Assembly (NCBI GenBank): GCA_013398955.1
Contig: VWPU01012171.1
Coordinates: forward strand, 186,001 to 250,000
Direction of reading: 5' to 3'
Source of the DNA: Callaeas wilsoni
Lineage: Eukaryota; Chordata; Aves; Passeriformes; Callaeidae
Length of the DNA: 64,000 nt
Below, piece after piece: positions 21,715 through 35,959 of this stretch (positions within the stretch are counted from its first letter, which is position 1; each line of letters opens with the position of its first letter). Both the position numbers and the translations under genes were made by a program. Below the pieces are notes generated by a model. That model worked only from the letters and a program-made list of their open reading frames with translations. It did not search any database and was not told the DNA's origin.

Positions 21715-24700
21715 CTGTTAGAGGATAAAGCTACAGCAGAGGTGATCCCTGGCAGAAACTGTACAGCCTTATCTGTGAAAGCAATTGAAAACCAGGGCTT
21801 CCATATTGCTTTGTTTGAGTTCTGTCTCTAAAGAGATATTTGGCTTACAAAAATAACCATTCAGGACTTAGCAGCATGAGATAAAAAGCAGAGGAACAGG
21901 AACCAAATTCTTTTACTGCAGAATTCACCGGGGCTTATGACTTCTTTTATTTCAACAATTGCTCTGAGGTTCATTAAGTAATTTGCAAGGGTTCAACAAA
22001 CTGATTCAACCAATCCCTCGTTCTTGGTGTCAAGGGCACTTGATGACCTGGTTTCATCAAGGACTTGAAGTTTTGGCACTTTACCACACTGCCACAGATC
22101 TCCTTTACAGCCCTGTCGCTTCGGGAGTTACTGAGTGTGCATGTACCTTTGTGCTGGGGGACTTTGTCTGGGCAGAATGTCCAAAGGTTTGTCACCAAGC
22201 ACCATTGGAACAATGGGGCCTGAACCTGTTCCTGCTCAGCAGCTGCAGACACGGGCTTGGATTCTCCTCTTACCTCCCCTCCACCTGTGACAGATTTTCT
22301 GCTCTTCCACATTACTCTTCTTCCTCACGCAGTAAATTCTTTTGACGTATAGGCAACATATATGCTTTGATGATACAGACAAATTTTTTGAGCTCAAGTG
22401 TAATATTTAGGAAGTACAGATTTATGATGCATTTAATTATTAACCATTGTAATTTTTTCATTTGAATATGCTTTTTAGAATTTTTTGGTTACTCAATGAA
22501 ATGTGCCACTTGTCAGGGCATGCTTCTAAAAATAGAACTAGATATATTCAGGGATATTTCGGTTGAGTAAAAAAGGGTTTCCTCATCAGAAATAAATAAA
22601 TAAATAAAAATAATAAACTAATAAATTAATAAGTAAATAATAAATAAATAAATGTTGGCATATTTGCTACAGAAGAGACTATGTATTTTTCAAATCCCCT
22701 TCCATCAAATGTATGTCGCTGAATTCTTCTGATGGCTCTGTGTGTAACTAAAATGTCGTAGGTGCAGGCCTGTCTGACATGACAGTAGTAGCATCTCATA
22801 GTGCCTATAGGGTCTTCCCCAGTGTTTGTACAGCCTACTAAATCAAACTGGGAATCTTCAAGATTACAACAATTTTAAAAGCAAAATGAGATAGGTTAAA
22901 TTAGGTATAAATGCTGTGTTTTGAGTAAAATCAAAACTGTGAAAGAATCTTCATCCTGTAGTTGCACATATTAATATTAAAAATACTGATAAAAACCTGT
23001 GTTATTTTCTTAATTGAATATTAGTATCAAAAATCAGTATAAAATTAGGAGTAAACATAAACAGATTTTTCTCTCCCAAAAGGAATCAAGCTAAATGGTG
23101 TTGAGGACTCCTCCTTTGATCATGGTTCTCTTTGTTCTCTTTTATGATTGGATTTCACTGCTGCTGACAACTTCAGTTAATCTGCTATGTGTTTTCTTCT
23201 TCCCTCCTAATAGCTCCTAAGTGGAGACTGTCAGGTATGTCATCACATTTAATTTATCACACATGAGGGAGGTAGTGTTTGCCCAGATGATCTGACAGAG
23301 GATTTAGGATGCTGCTAATTTGTGGACTGCTGACAAATTGACAAGTTGGCAAAGCATTGTTTGAAAAAAAAAAAAAAAGAGAAGCTAAGCCAGTTTTTCT
23401 TTAAATAAGCTGTGGATAATATTGCTAGGTCTGTTTTATATTCTTAAAAATTAACAGGAATGAAAAGTCAGGAAAAGACAATTATTAAAATTGATACCAA
23501 AACATGTTTAGGAACCATCTCCTGTATAAAAATAAATAACAAGGTGGCTCTGTGATTCAACCTATATTTTTAAAAGACATTCACAAATAGAACTGAAACC
23601 AAATACTTTTAATAATAGCCAGATTTCTGTGATATAATATCCCTCAGATGAAACTATGTGACTCTGGGAGCAAGTACACTGTGAGGAAACACAATTCAAT
23701 TTAAATATTTTGAGAGGAAACTAAGAAATGAGATTTGAGAATAGGAAAAAAAGACTTCAACATTAACAGTACATTTTCTGTAATGTGATACAGAAGGCAG
23801 AAAAACAGACACATTCTGTCTTGTTCTATCCCAAAATCAAATGGTAATATTAACATAATTTTTTCACTTACAAAGCTATGAAAAGGCATCTGTAATTTTT
23901 GAGATAATTAGGCTCTTACATACTCAACACATTTTTTTAAAGAAAATTAGCCCACTTCATGAAACTTTTTGCTCTCTGGAACCAATGTTGTGGTGCTGTG
24001 AAAACAAGAAAAAATTAAATGTCTATATTAAAACTATTTACAAATGCTTTAAACAGAATTTGTCACAAAAATTAAAGGGAGGTAAACTTTGAATAATGAG
24101 GTTCCTATCTTAAAAACAAGAACATGTCAGAGCAACATATGTCAGAGCAACAAAGGGATATAGGAAAACCCATTCTGTCCTGACACCCCTGAGGAACCAG
24201 CCCCTGGCAAATTCAGGCTTGTGGTTTGAAGACAACAGAGGTTATGGAATGCAAAGAAGTACAGTACTGCCAGCTTCCAGCAAAAAAGTCCCAACTAATT
24301 GGGCCAGACAGTGAAAAAAAGGGGGGAAAAAGAAGAGAAAGACTTCACATTGTCAGGGAGGATAATTTGTAGCTCAGTCTCTCGGGTTGGATTGCTTGTG
24401 CCATGTCTGTGGTACATATTTTCAGCTCAGCCTGAATTACTTTTGCAGAATTGCCCTGGACAATCCATTTGTTTAAAAGTACGGAGTCTTAAGTGTTCTT
24501 TAGAAGAATGAACAGACAGTGCAGTTTGAAGGAATGTTATTTAAAAATGCTTTTGACTGGGCCTGGTGCCTCAGTCTTTAGTCACAGCAAGTTGTATTTG
24601 ATTGCTGCACTGAAATTGTGCTAAAATCCTTCTGGTGAAGAGGCATTTGTGTTGCTTAGGGAGAAACTCTGGGTAGAACTGGACTTAAAATTTCTCCTTT

Positions 24701-27700
24701 GGTCCTGCCCTTGGAGAAGAATGCTTTGCTGCAGCTCTTTACGAAACTCTGGAGCTGACCTCAGACTTCACCAACCTCCTATTGCCTTCCACCACCCCCT
24801 TGCCCTTCCGCCCTGGCAGGAGCTAAGTGTTTTGCCATCCTTTGCCTTAGGCTAAAGAGGTCTGTGTCTCAAGAACCATCTCAAGTCAGCCCAGGGTACT
24901 GGGAGGGCCCAGCACTGGGGCCACATCAGCCACATCAGCCATCGTAAGGAATGGCAGGACTAAGGACTAAGTAGGGCAGGAATCAGGAGCGTGCAGTCCC
25001 CTGCTTGTTTATACTGATTCATTAATCTGTCTACTCTTTGAAAAATGGCAAAATTCCTTGTAATTTTTGAAGTAGAGCATACAAGAGGTAATGTAACAAT
25101 AGTAAATTACATAAATAAACAGTAATAAAAATTAAAAACTGTATGCAACATGTGTAGCTTGACAACCGATGAAATTAATTTTGTATAAAACTTTTTAAAA
25201 TTGCTTTTCCACAAGTCAAAATCACAAAAGCATACAGGTAGTGCTATGCACAAAACTGGTGGCACCACTAGTTTAAAGTGAATTGTATCAAAAATAAATA
25301 ATGACTTAGTAAAACAATCAGGACAACTGCTACACAGAAAAAAATAAAGCCAAGTATCCCAAATCAGTTTTTATAAGCTTTGTCAAACCATAAGCACTAG
25401 TGAATCTATAAATGCAAAATTTAAATTTGATTTCTGAATAATTCTTTTTGATAAGCAAGCTATGTCTTCTTCTGAGCATAATTTAAATTTTGAATAGCTT
25501 AAGTTCTATTAGCTGTTACTGCAACAGAAACTGTGAGGGAGATTGTGTAAGAGTCATACATGAGTTAAAAATTTGCAGCTTTGGGATTTTGTTGATATGG
25601 AGAATCTGCTTTAGAACACTCTAAAATAATGCTTTTCATCTTTGAAACATATGAAATACAGTCTAAAAACCTCTTAGGACACCTTGGTGGACAAAACCTC
25701 AGGATGAAACTCTCTTTATGGATGATATTTCCACATGTATTTCTGGAAAAACCCTCAACTTATGAAATAGGACTTCTATAAAAAAGGGAGAAATCATCAC
25801 GAGGGAGGACAGAAATTAGAGAGAAATGACAATAAAAAACCTCCCTTGTACTATTATGCTCCCCACTGAGTTCTTGGAGGCTTGATTTTAGTTCAGCAAC
25901 TGAAACCAGCTTCTTTAATTGCATCAAACTCTTCCCAGCCTCTGTGGGTCTCTAGGGCTGGTGTCTCCTTGCAGCACTTCTGAAGCCTGGCTGTGTATCA
26001 CCTCCCTTCTCAGTCCCTGCTTGTGTTTGATGGTTTGTTTCTCCTTGCTCAGTCTCTTCCCCTGCCAGCCCACCCTGCCTGCTGGATGAACATTTCAGCA
26101 TTTCTTGATGTAATGCTGTTTCCAGTCTGCTCCATTGGGTCAGACAGACCACTACCTTTCTCTCCACTGTCTTACATGATTACAGATTGTTTTTCTTCAT
26201 TACATTAAGCAATCTCAGTTAATTCAGTCTCTTTTTGAACATTCTACTTTCTAAGCTGCTGATCATTGATAATTTCTACAGTCTGTTCCCTGGACTTTCC
26301 ACAGTCTGTCCAAATTCTTCTTAAAGCAAAAGTGCCTTAAGCACAAGAAAAGATCTAGAGCTGGAATACATTAAGACAATGACAAAGCTGAAGTTTTAAA
26401 TGCCACTTCTTGTTTCTTTCTGGGAGATTCTCTGGGGTTTTCTGAAGGTGTAATTTCCATGTCAAGTACACATCGTGACATGCATCACTGTCTCTTCTCT
26501 TGGTGTAATGAAACAGCGCTGCATCTTAGAAGCTTCAGAAGAGAAATGGGATATAGGATAGATGAAGTGTAACTCCCAAGATATACTGAATTGAAATATT
26601 CTAATTTTGGCTGCACCTTTTATTTTTTTTACACTGGACTAATTCTTTTACAGCTTTGTGACAAGTTTTTCTTCTTAAATTGAAGGTTTAATTGTAAAAT
26701 TTTATTTTCAGCATAAATAGTTTTTCCCAAGAAGTTCACACTTCCCATACTTGAACACATTGGAAAATAGATTTCTGTGGTGATCCTAGCACTGTGCCCT
26801 AAAAATCCCTTTCCCAAGTAAAAATCTCTGTCCTTCAGAGACAGGAAATTTTACTCTAGGTTTAAAGCAGTGCTAATACTTCCCTATATCTTCCAAAGGG
26901 CGCTGGACACATTTATATGGGGTGTGAACAGAAGGAGATTACATCTTCTGAAGTCTGTGTGGATAAATTGCTTGGAGTACTGAAACACACTCAAACTCCA
27001 AAATATTTACAAGCCATAATTCTTTTGCAACCTGTCTCTATGGAAGCAATTGTGAGGACTACTAGATGCCCACATGGCTCTGGCTTTTACAGCTCACAGA
27101 GAATTTGAGTTCTTGGGTGTACATGCCATAGTATGAAAGCTAACATACAGCCACAGCCTTGCCAACCTTATACTTTAAAAATGGTGAGTCATGATCTCGA
27201 GACATGAAAGAGCTTTATGTGATGGGATCCCCAGTCAAGCCAGTGGCTTCAGTTGAAACTGCTCCACCACTAAAATGGAGCAGTTCTCTGAAGCTAAGCA
27301 TGCCAAAAGACACTGAAGGTTTCCAATCCCTAGAGGTATATTTCAATAAAATCCAAAAATAGTAAGATGGAACACAGCAATTCTTTCCAGAGAGAAAACA
27401 CAGGATTGCTGGGTGAAATTGGCTAAAAATGAATCTTGAAAACACTTATTGCTTTTCTCACTTGCATCTTGGCAGTTCAGTGTGGTTTTTTCCTTCCTTT
27501 TCAGTCCAGCAACCTTTGGTGGTTTCTTGAGTTGCAGAAAACATACACTGACCCTCCAGGAAAGCCTTCTGTAGGAGTTCTGTGGTGTCTCTTGACTCCT
27601 TGGTTGCTCTGTGCATGCCTATCCATTGGTCTACTCTCACAGTTGGACACATCTGGCTCCAGATGTTCACTTTTCTGATGAAAGAGAAGGCATCTCCCCT

Positions 27701-29837
27701 ACCTCCTGAGAACTTCTACTGATCCAGAGGGCAGCAGCCAGGAAGCAGCATGGGGTCATCGTTCTCCCAGACTCTTTAGCAGAACGTACAGTATGTGGTG
27801 ACCTGAAAACAAAGTAATTAAACTGCCATGCTCATCTGTCATCACTTTTTGAGTGAGATGAGAGTTAAGGAAAAATTTTTCTGAGCAGTGAAATCAATGA
27901 TGTCTGATTTTCTGAAGATTTATTCCCCTCTTTGCAGTCTCACAGATTTCAGTAATCCTATTTTTCCTGTAAGAGCCCCAAGGTAAGCACTATGTCTGGT
28001 TTGGAGCTGTGTGCCTGTTGATCTGTCCAGCCAGCAAGCACATGCTGTTTGCCCAACAGGAAGCTGCAAAAATTTCAATGTATAAATATGGAGAATTGCT
28101 TTCTTTTCCTGCATACATCAGGAAGTTTTCTCTAAACCAAGCTGATTTTCATGACACTTATGGGGTTATCTGTTGGGAACTTCAACTTATTTTTTTTGTC
28201 TACTGGCTAATAGTTTCCAAAATTACTAGAAAGGGAGGGACAGATAGTTGGACAGAAATATATACTGAGAGACAACAAGATGTGATATGCTTATTAAACT
28301 GATTTCTAGATGGCACTGAATTAAAATACTGAACTTCTTACAGTATTTTTTATTTATGTCTTCCTTAATAACCCTTTGCCGTTCACTTCGCTGCATCTTA
28401 AAAATTTTAATGTATTTTCTTTAACTGAAAGCTGAGCTTAATCATTGGATTTAAATGCTACATTGCTATCTGGAACTTAAACAAATATAAAAGTTGTGAC
28501 AAGATAATGAGATCCGGCAGGACTTTTCTCTGAAGCTCTGCTCACAAGGAATAAAGGCTATCAAAGAAGGCATGTCTTGTTAGATCCCTACTTTTCTCTC
28601 CTTTCCACTCGAATAGACATATTACTATAGTATCCAGAGCTCAGGCAGTTGCAAAAATTTATGTAGTGTTTGTAACATTTATTATGTTACAGTTATTAGG
28701 TATTGTTTCTTACATTTATTGCTTTTGTAATTCAACTCAAGGACTTTGCAAACAAAATTCAGAAATTCCTGGGATTGCATTTTTTGTAGTGTTAGCATTC
28801 TCACAGAGCATTTTCACAATCATTAGAGACATAAAAAATGGCTTAGTTATGTATTATTGTACTTACTATTCTGCTAAGAGTTTTGGCACTCTTGCAAAGT
28901 AAAAGAACCTATCATTATTTTCCTCTAAATAAAAAGTATATTTCAAAAATAGAAAGTCAATATAATGTTCAGCTATAAAAATTCTCAGCAAATAAGAGGG
29001 ATTGAATAGGAGAAGGAAGGAAGAAGAACATAAAAAGGGAGTTTATATAAAAAGGGTTTTTAAAAGCTCCTGAAGAAGTCAGTGTAATAGGTTCCACTAC
29101 ATTCTTGTATTTCTGTCCTTGCAGTCCTTCCACAAATTTGTTTCTTGACTGTTATATTAATTAGTAGCCCGTTTCTCTACTTTAAATTTGCATAATAATG
29201 TAAAGTAAGGCAGAATGCAAATATTGGATCTAAGGCCAGTGTAAATTCAAATGTCAAGTTTTATTGAATACTAAGTGGAAACTGACTGCCTAAAAAACGT
29301 TTAATCTGAAATGTATTATCTCCTCTGCAGTGCCTGTAATGTGTATATATATATATGCATACATTTGTATTACGGGGACTTTTACAAGAAGTGGCAAACA
29401 CAAAATAATATAAGAAGCAAAGTTCTATCAGCTGTTCTTTGTTATTCTGAACAACCTTGGCAATACAAAGAAATCTATTACAGTTCCCACCAGTGCCAGT
29501 GAGGTTTTAACTGAAGCAAGTTTCACTGGAATCAATACATTCTCCCTAAAAAGCTTATGTATTTTCTTTTAAGATGCTCTTTTAAAGATGATCTTTTTAA
29601 AGTTCATCACCTTTTTATAGATGACCTTTTTCGGTTTACTTGTTGCAGAGAAGATAAATTGGACAGGAAAATATTACATGAAGAAGTGATATAGTAAAAG
29701 TTCCATGCCATGTGTTTTGGGCTGCATAATAAAGCTTGAGCCACCCAAGGTTACCCTTTGACAGGCATACGTTTTGTGAGTTTGTATGCTGACTCTGAAA
29801 GGCCATTGTGGTTTAGGAATGGTATTCCTTAATTTAG
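21715..29837. other. Unique DNA with one unexplained GC-richer block
   Basis: The block at 21974-22345 is open for over 110 codons on both strands and matches no family I know. The rest is AT-rich with simple repeats near 20.2, 22.6 and 29.3 kb, a possible microexon at 23214-23234, and GC-richer patches at 24640-24960 and 25920-26200. Confidence 0.55.
22590..22654. repeat. Imperfect AATA/TAAA simple repeat
   Basis: AAATAAAT-type units with interruptions (ATAATAAACTAATAAATTAA) over about 65 bp. Low-complexity AT-rich sequence. Confidence 0.9.
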
Positions 29838-30300
29838 TGCTCCCACTAAAATGAAACGCTGGCTGCTCCTCTCCCCCAGCCACCTCTGATAAGAGAGACA
29901 AAAGGCAGAGATCCCGAGTTGATACAAGAACAGTTTACTGGAAACAGCAATGAGATAAGAAAGTGAACAGGAACAGCAACAATATTAATAAAAAGAACAT
30001 ACAAAAAGAAGGTGATTTACATGTGAAAATGTTCACGGACTGACCAACCTGGCACCACGTGACCCCCAAGATAATGACAAAATGGTGGCAGACCGTCCAC
30101 ACATCACCATTTTATGCCTGACCTGCTCCTTCTCGGCAGTGAGAATCCCTTGCTTTGTCCTCACAGTGGTGACATAAGGTGGTATAGAACAGTAACCCAG
30201 ACACACCCACATGGCTCCACACTCTGCACCCTCATGGCTACTGCAAAAAATTGACTCTGTCTTTCCACACTGGGAACACAGACTAGAAAAATGACACTTT
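29838..30300 (-). mobile_element. Partial ERV-type LTR, minus strand
   Basis: Read on the minus strand, the sequence contains an AT-rich stretch with TTATTAATATTG, then a CTCATTGCTG / CAGTAAACTGTTC core, a CTCGGGATCTCTG segment, and an end rich in GGTGGCTGGGGGAGAGG. I recognise this as the R-U5 side of a common songbird ERVL-like LTR. The upstream portion (30060-30260) holds diverged U3-like sequence. I could not find matching target-site duplications, and both ends are approximate, so this is an eroded or truncated copy. The 75-codon minus frame that overlaps its left edge (29674-29901) is not a gene. Confidence 0.5.
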
Positions 30301-33300
30301 AAGGCATGGAGCTCATGAGGATGCTAAGCTAGATCAAACAGCAGCATCTTAATATTTTAATGGCACTTAATACAGGTCATATATAGACAGTAGGGCTACC
30401 AAGAGCTCACAAAACAAACACCTGCTCTGTTCGGAAGTGCATTCCAGGTTTTTCCCCATATTTTCAATCTTGTCTATTGAGTAGATTTTGAATGTTGCCT
30501 AATAACACCTTGATTTTTAGTATTAGAAACATGCGTACTCTTGCTGTCTTTCCTTCATGCTAGAGACAAACCACAACATCAATGCTAGTGTGAGCATCAA
30601 TACAAAAAGGGAAGAACCTATGCTCATAAGAGCTGTTCATCAAGTAGTTAAAACAAATACACTATTAAATGTTGAAAGGGTTAAAAATATGAACTATTAA
30701 TAAAGAAAATCTCTAATTTTTTAGTGTCATATGGTGCAATCAAACTGAGTTAAGAGTACAAGGCTTCTGCATGACAAAAGAGCCTTTCTGAAGTGAGATG
30801 CAACAGATATATATGAGGAAATGGGGCTAACTAGAATGTGAAAATTATTTGAACACTTGCTGACTAAAGTAAGAATCAGTGATGAATAGGGTAAAACTTG
30901 CTCAGCTATTTAAAAAATTTATTAATTTATAATTCTTTCCTGAGATGAGTAATCTGAGGAGCTGGCAAGTGCCTAGTGGTAGTAATTTCTTCTTGTATTG
31001 CTACTAGTGTAAGGTGATAAAGGTACACTTTTTTTTTTACTTTATTCTGTACACTCTCATCTTGAAACTTTGGAAATCCATTTAAAAAAAATGAAAAGTG
31101 TACTTTTTGCTAAATTGCAACAAAAAGCAACACAGACTAAGCACCCAAACTACTGCCACTGCAGTCAAGAAAAGATAAAACAGCATACACCAAAAGATAG
31201 TATTCTCATGCCAAACCAATGAATTTCACAACTTTCTTGTGTCAAACCTTATGATGAAACAATGGTCAAAGAAAAGTAGGTAGACCACATAAACATATTA
31301 CTTGTTATAGGAAATCATGTCGATATGTATTTATATTACTTTACAATATACATTGCCTAGGTAAGAAATAGTTCAAATAAGGTGAATTTCAGGACATACT
31401 ATTTGCTTATGAGTACATGAATATAGTTTCTAGCTGAAGATAAAACAGGGGAAGATGCAATGTTTGTGTTGCACATTAGCCTGCATTATTGTGTGTTGGT
31501 TATTATATTACTTGAATATGCTGCTTCTAAGTATATTTCACCTAAGCCTCTAGAGTGCTTAGAAAGATGCTTCCTGTCATTATTCTGTAAATCCAAAGAA
31601 TGAAAGTGACAAAAAGATGATTTGTATTTTGGAGACTTGGAAAATAACTTTGGTAATATAGTGCCTTTTTCAGTTTTGGAGTAGGAAAGAGTTGAGATAA
31701 GAAATCTGAGTAATTTGTTTTCTATGCAAGTTCTTGCAAAACTGAGGTATACTATAAATTAAGCCCAAATACTTATGGGTCAGAAACTTTCTTCCATGGG
31801 GATTTTAGAAGATGGAAAAGTAGAAATTCTCACCAGGTTCTACAAAGTGATAAAGGTGAGACAAGCCTCAGAATAGTCTGAAGTTATGTGCAGGAGAAGC
31901 GTGTGTGGTAGAAACATGATGAACTCCATGAGGCCATAGGTTGGGGTGAGAACAGAGCCAGAGCTCCAGTCCTGCAACCTTGACTCATGGCAGTAGAGGA
32001 GTGCAGAACTGGAGGCATTCCTGACCTCTTCCACAAAACACTGGGGTCTGCAGCATCCTCATGTACTGGGAAACCAGCATGAGCTTCCAGTCACAATCCA
32101 GGAGGTCTCCAGTCTTCATGGAAACTTACAGTATTATGCTTTAGTGTGGTGAGATGTTTCTGTCCCATGAATGTACTGAGAGTGATGCAGCAAGGGCTTG
32201 GCTTCTACTGGCCATTGCCATTGCCAGACTGGATAAGTGGCTGGCTAACCCTTTAGTGTGAGCCAATGCAGCTGTTCTCATGTTTATGTTACTAAATGCA
32301 AGTCTTTATCCATAACTAACATGAAATGGAAGGGGTGCATTGATGCATTAGTTAGGGCACATATAGACAAATCTTCAAGATGTATAAACCAGTCCTGCTC
32401 GACCCACTCTGAATTTACACCTGATTAAGATTTACTCAGAGTATTCAATTCTCTGTTGAAAAGAGAGCAACACAGAGGCACAGTTGAATAAAATATGAAT
32501 ATGAAAGTTCAGTTTTCTGAGGTGTCTGGTTTTATGACTTGTCAGTCTTAAACATGAAATATCTGATTGAAGTAATCAGATTTCACGACAGCAGAGCATG
32601 AAATATTTAGGTAAATTTCAAGAAGCATAGCATGATTAATAACAAATTAAATTTCCATTACATATTGTGAGAAAACCCATGTGAAGTGTTTTCAATGAAA
32701 TATGGATATAGATGAAGTTCAGATGTAAGAATATTTTATTATGAACATAAGACTTGGCCCATATTTTCTAAGTTCTGCGAATAGAATTCCAGCAGAGACA
32801 ACATAAACCAATCTGTGGTTCAAATAAGAAAAGAGGTAGAAATTCACCTGAAAATTTTTGTCCTGATTTTCGTTGACCAGAATTAAAGTCCTGAGAGATA
32901 ATATTATGTAAACCAGGAGTAAGGATAACTTTGACACGAAATTAGTGAAACCTGTGAATTTGCACCCAAACCCTTTCCTGCATTTGACTGAGTTGTGCAG
33001 ATGCCAAAACCTGCACTTAAAATCATACACACTTACTTGTCTTTTGATTTGGGGCAGAGTTACAACGAGAAGCGAGAACTCGAGAAGTTTAAATATAATC
33101 AGTATCAGTTTCATGCATGTATTCATGAGTTTTAAAGCAAACAAAAAGTTTCTTATGAGAACAGTTAATCTTATGAGAATTTTACACCTTTGGGTTCAAA
33201 AGTCTCAAAGAGTATGTAAGACTTTGGCATTTTTAAACATCCAAACTAATTCTGCCTTACTGAAATGACTGCTGTGCACCACATAGTACACAAATCAAAA

Positions 33301-34766
33301 TTGTTCCAAGAAATTATGGTAGTGTTCTTGGAAGAAAAAGAATTACGACCAAGTGTAAATGTGTAAGAAGTTATTGGAGGAAAGCCAGTGGAGTGAAGGG
33401 CGTGAGGAAGAGAGTTTTCTGAAGGTCGTGGCCCAGTCAAGCTGGAACAAATATCGAGGAGGCCAGAAAAGCTAGTCTTTTCTGGAGGCACTACTCAAAG
33501 TTCTGAGACTTGCACATCTCTTCCTTTCAGTTCTTTTTTTAGAACTTTCAGAATCTGATACCTACAAATACCTTTCCTAAACATTGTTGGCAGACCTTGA
33601 ATTCTTTTAGAGGTAAATATGTTTTATCTGTGTAATATTTGTTTTCCGAAAGATAAATTAGCTGCTATATTGCTTTAATTTAATTCTTTGGATGTAAGTA
33701 ACAAGTTTGGAATGGACAGATAGATGTCTAATTTGTCTGGAGAGTGGACACCACTTCAGATAGAGGAAGGGACTAATAGTTAACGAGCTTGGATGAACGA
33801 TTTCCTTCACTGTACTTTAACAATTTCAGAAGATTTGATCTCCAATACTATAAAACCTTGTTCTACGTGATATTTATCTAAAACAGACATGAGCAGAAAC
33901 AGATGTTGTTGGCTTTTTCTCTCTCTGCATGGAAGGCATAGGATTTCTCTAGAATAAAAGATATAGAATTCAAGAGGAAACATATTTTCTTGGTCCACAC
34001 ATTTTCTACACTTGACCTACTAAAATGTGGTTTCGTGATTGCCAGATGTGCCCGCTTTGAAATAGTAGATATGGAATAAAACATCCATGGTGGAAAAACA
34101 CTTGAAGGTGACATCAAATACGATCTGATTTATATACCATTGAAATTCCACAAGAAATTGAAATATGCAAATATTTTTATTGTTTTGATGTATAAATAGA
34201 CTATGTTTTAATGGTATCCATTCAGAAATGTGTAAATGAGTACTCAACAGAAAAAATGTAGAACTTCGTGTAAATAAAAATAATAAGAGAATAACGGTCA
34301 AGAAATAGATAAATTGGGAAAATAATGCTTCACAAGTATTTCAGGTTCTCAAGATCAACAATAATAAAATAAAGGGCCTAGTGATGTAAAACCTGCTGAG
34401 CAGGGAAAAGAAATGCAGTAACATATTTGTATTTCTTTAAGATTAGGTACTTCATTGTTGCATAGATAGTTGCATAAATAGAAGCCTTTGGCTCTATTTA
34501 AAATTTTAGGCAGCTATAAGCAAATAGAAGCTCAGCAAAAATGGACATATTATGACAAAAAGCTTAACATTATGAGCGGAAGAGAGTTCATGCCACTTGG
34601 AAGCACACAAGTAACATATTTGGTGAAACTAATTCAAAACATGGAACATGGATAGCCAGTGACTTGCAACATAGAGATGTCAAAACAAAATGGCAGCATG
34701 CATGGCTGGCTCTTACGGCTAACTGCCAATGGAATGTGGCAGCAAACAAAACCAGCAACATTTTGG

Positions 34767-34858
34767 TTTAAGGCATAAAAAAACCCCCCAAAAGCCCCCA
34801 AAACAACAACCAAAAAAAAGCCCCAAAAAACTCAAAACAAAACCACAAAAAAACCTTC
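34767..34858. repeat. A/C-only low-complexity tract
   Basis: About 90 bp almost entirely of A and C on the plus strand (AAAAAAACCCCCC, CCCCAAAACAACAACC, CCACAAAAAAACC), with only rare G or T. Confidence 0.85.
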
Positions 34859-35959
34859 ACAGAGCGCATAGATAATATCTGGACTGCTCCACAACTCCCG
34901 GCATCTCATTACTGGAAACACATTAAAAAAATGGATGCAGCTATGAGAAAGGCCACAAAAATAATATTGTATTAATGAGAAAATTTTAAAATAGCTAGAT
35001 GAAACATAACTTTGTTAAAACACAGACCACTGAGACAGACACAGTAACTGAAACGTTTTAAAATTTTTAAATGTTTTCTTCAATTATGTGTGGCTATGAA
35101 CAACAATAGGAAAGAAAAATTTAGGCCATTTGCAGAAAAATTATTTCAAGAATAAAATGTAATTGGTGTATGAAAACCATATGTGAACAGTCTAGTACAT
35201 TTAAAACAACAAAACAGTTACTAAATGTAGAAAACAAATTCATAATTACAGATGGACTAAGTGGACATAACAAGACTTTCTTTACTTCTGACTTTATGAC
35301 ACTTGTACTTGTCTCTGAAAAGGACATTTTAGAATTTTTTGGAAAGTAACGTGTCTCAGTTGTTCTTCCTTTTGTTTTAACCTAGGGCTAGCTACTTAAA
35401 AATGTTATTAGCTATTCAGAAAGAGAGATCAGCTGTTCTTTTCTAGGTTTTTCTATTCATGCTTATCTGGATAAGGCCTATGTTATAAACACAGAGCAGG
35501 GACTGGACGAATAAAATCCGCCTTCATAAAAACTGAGCTTGGCTGATGTCCACAGTAAATGTGCAGCAAATGTATAAGGGTGACCTGAAGGCAAATGTAT
35601 AAGCATAAAGAAAGGGAAAAGTTTTTTTCAAGGTTTATAGGACAAAAGATTTGTACCTTTAGGTCTACAATCTGTAGCACAGACTATATGTCTTTTCCTT
35701 CTGGGAACTTTACAGGTCCTGGATGTTCATAATTATCCAGAATTATCCTTCAGGTAGGTCAGTGACTGCTGGTACTGTGGTCCATGATAGCACTTCTTTG
35801 GACTGTTCTTTCCGAGAACACTCTTCAGTTTGTATCTGACTTGGAGACTGACAAAAGGAATTCTCAAGAAGTGTAAGGAGGAAGCAAATAAATGACATTC
35901 ATACCGTGATATTCATTTTCACTCTTGGACTAAACTCCCTACGCAGCCCAAGCCCAAGC

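Noticed and set aside
27436..27678. 80-codon plus frame with signal-peptide-like start
   Set aside because: It starts at TTG rather than ATG, and its hydrophobicity follows from a pyrimidine-rich stretch.
32719..33144. 141-codon minus frame, the longest in the window
   Set aside because: Its composition (Leu, Ile, Phe, Lys, Asn) is what AT-rich random DNA gives. Only the start-to-donor part is kept, as a weak finding.
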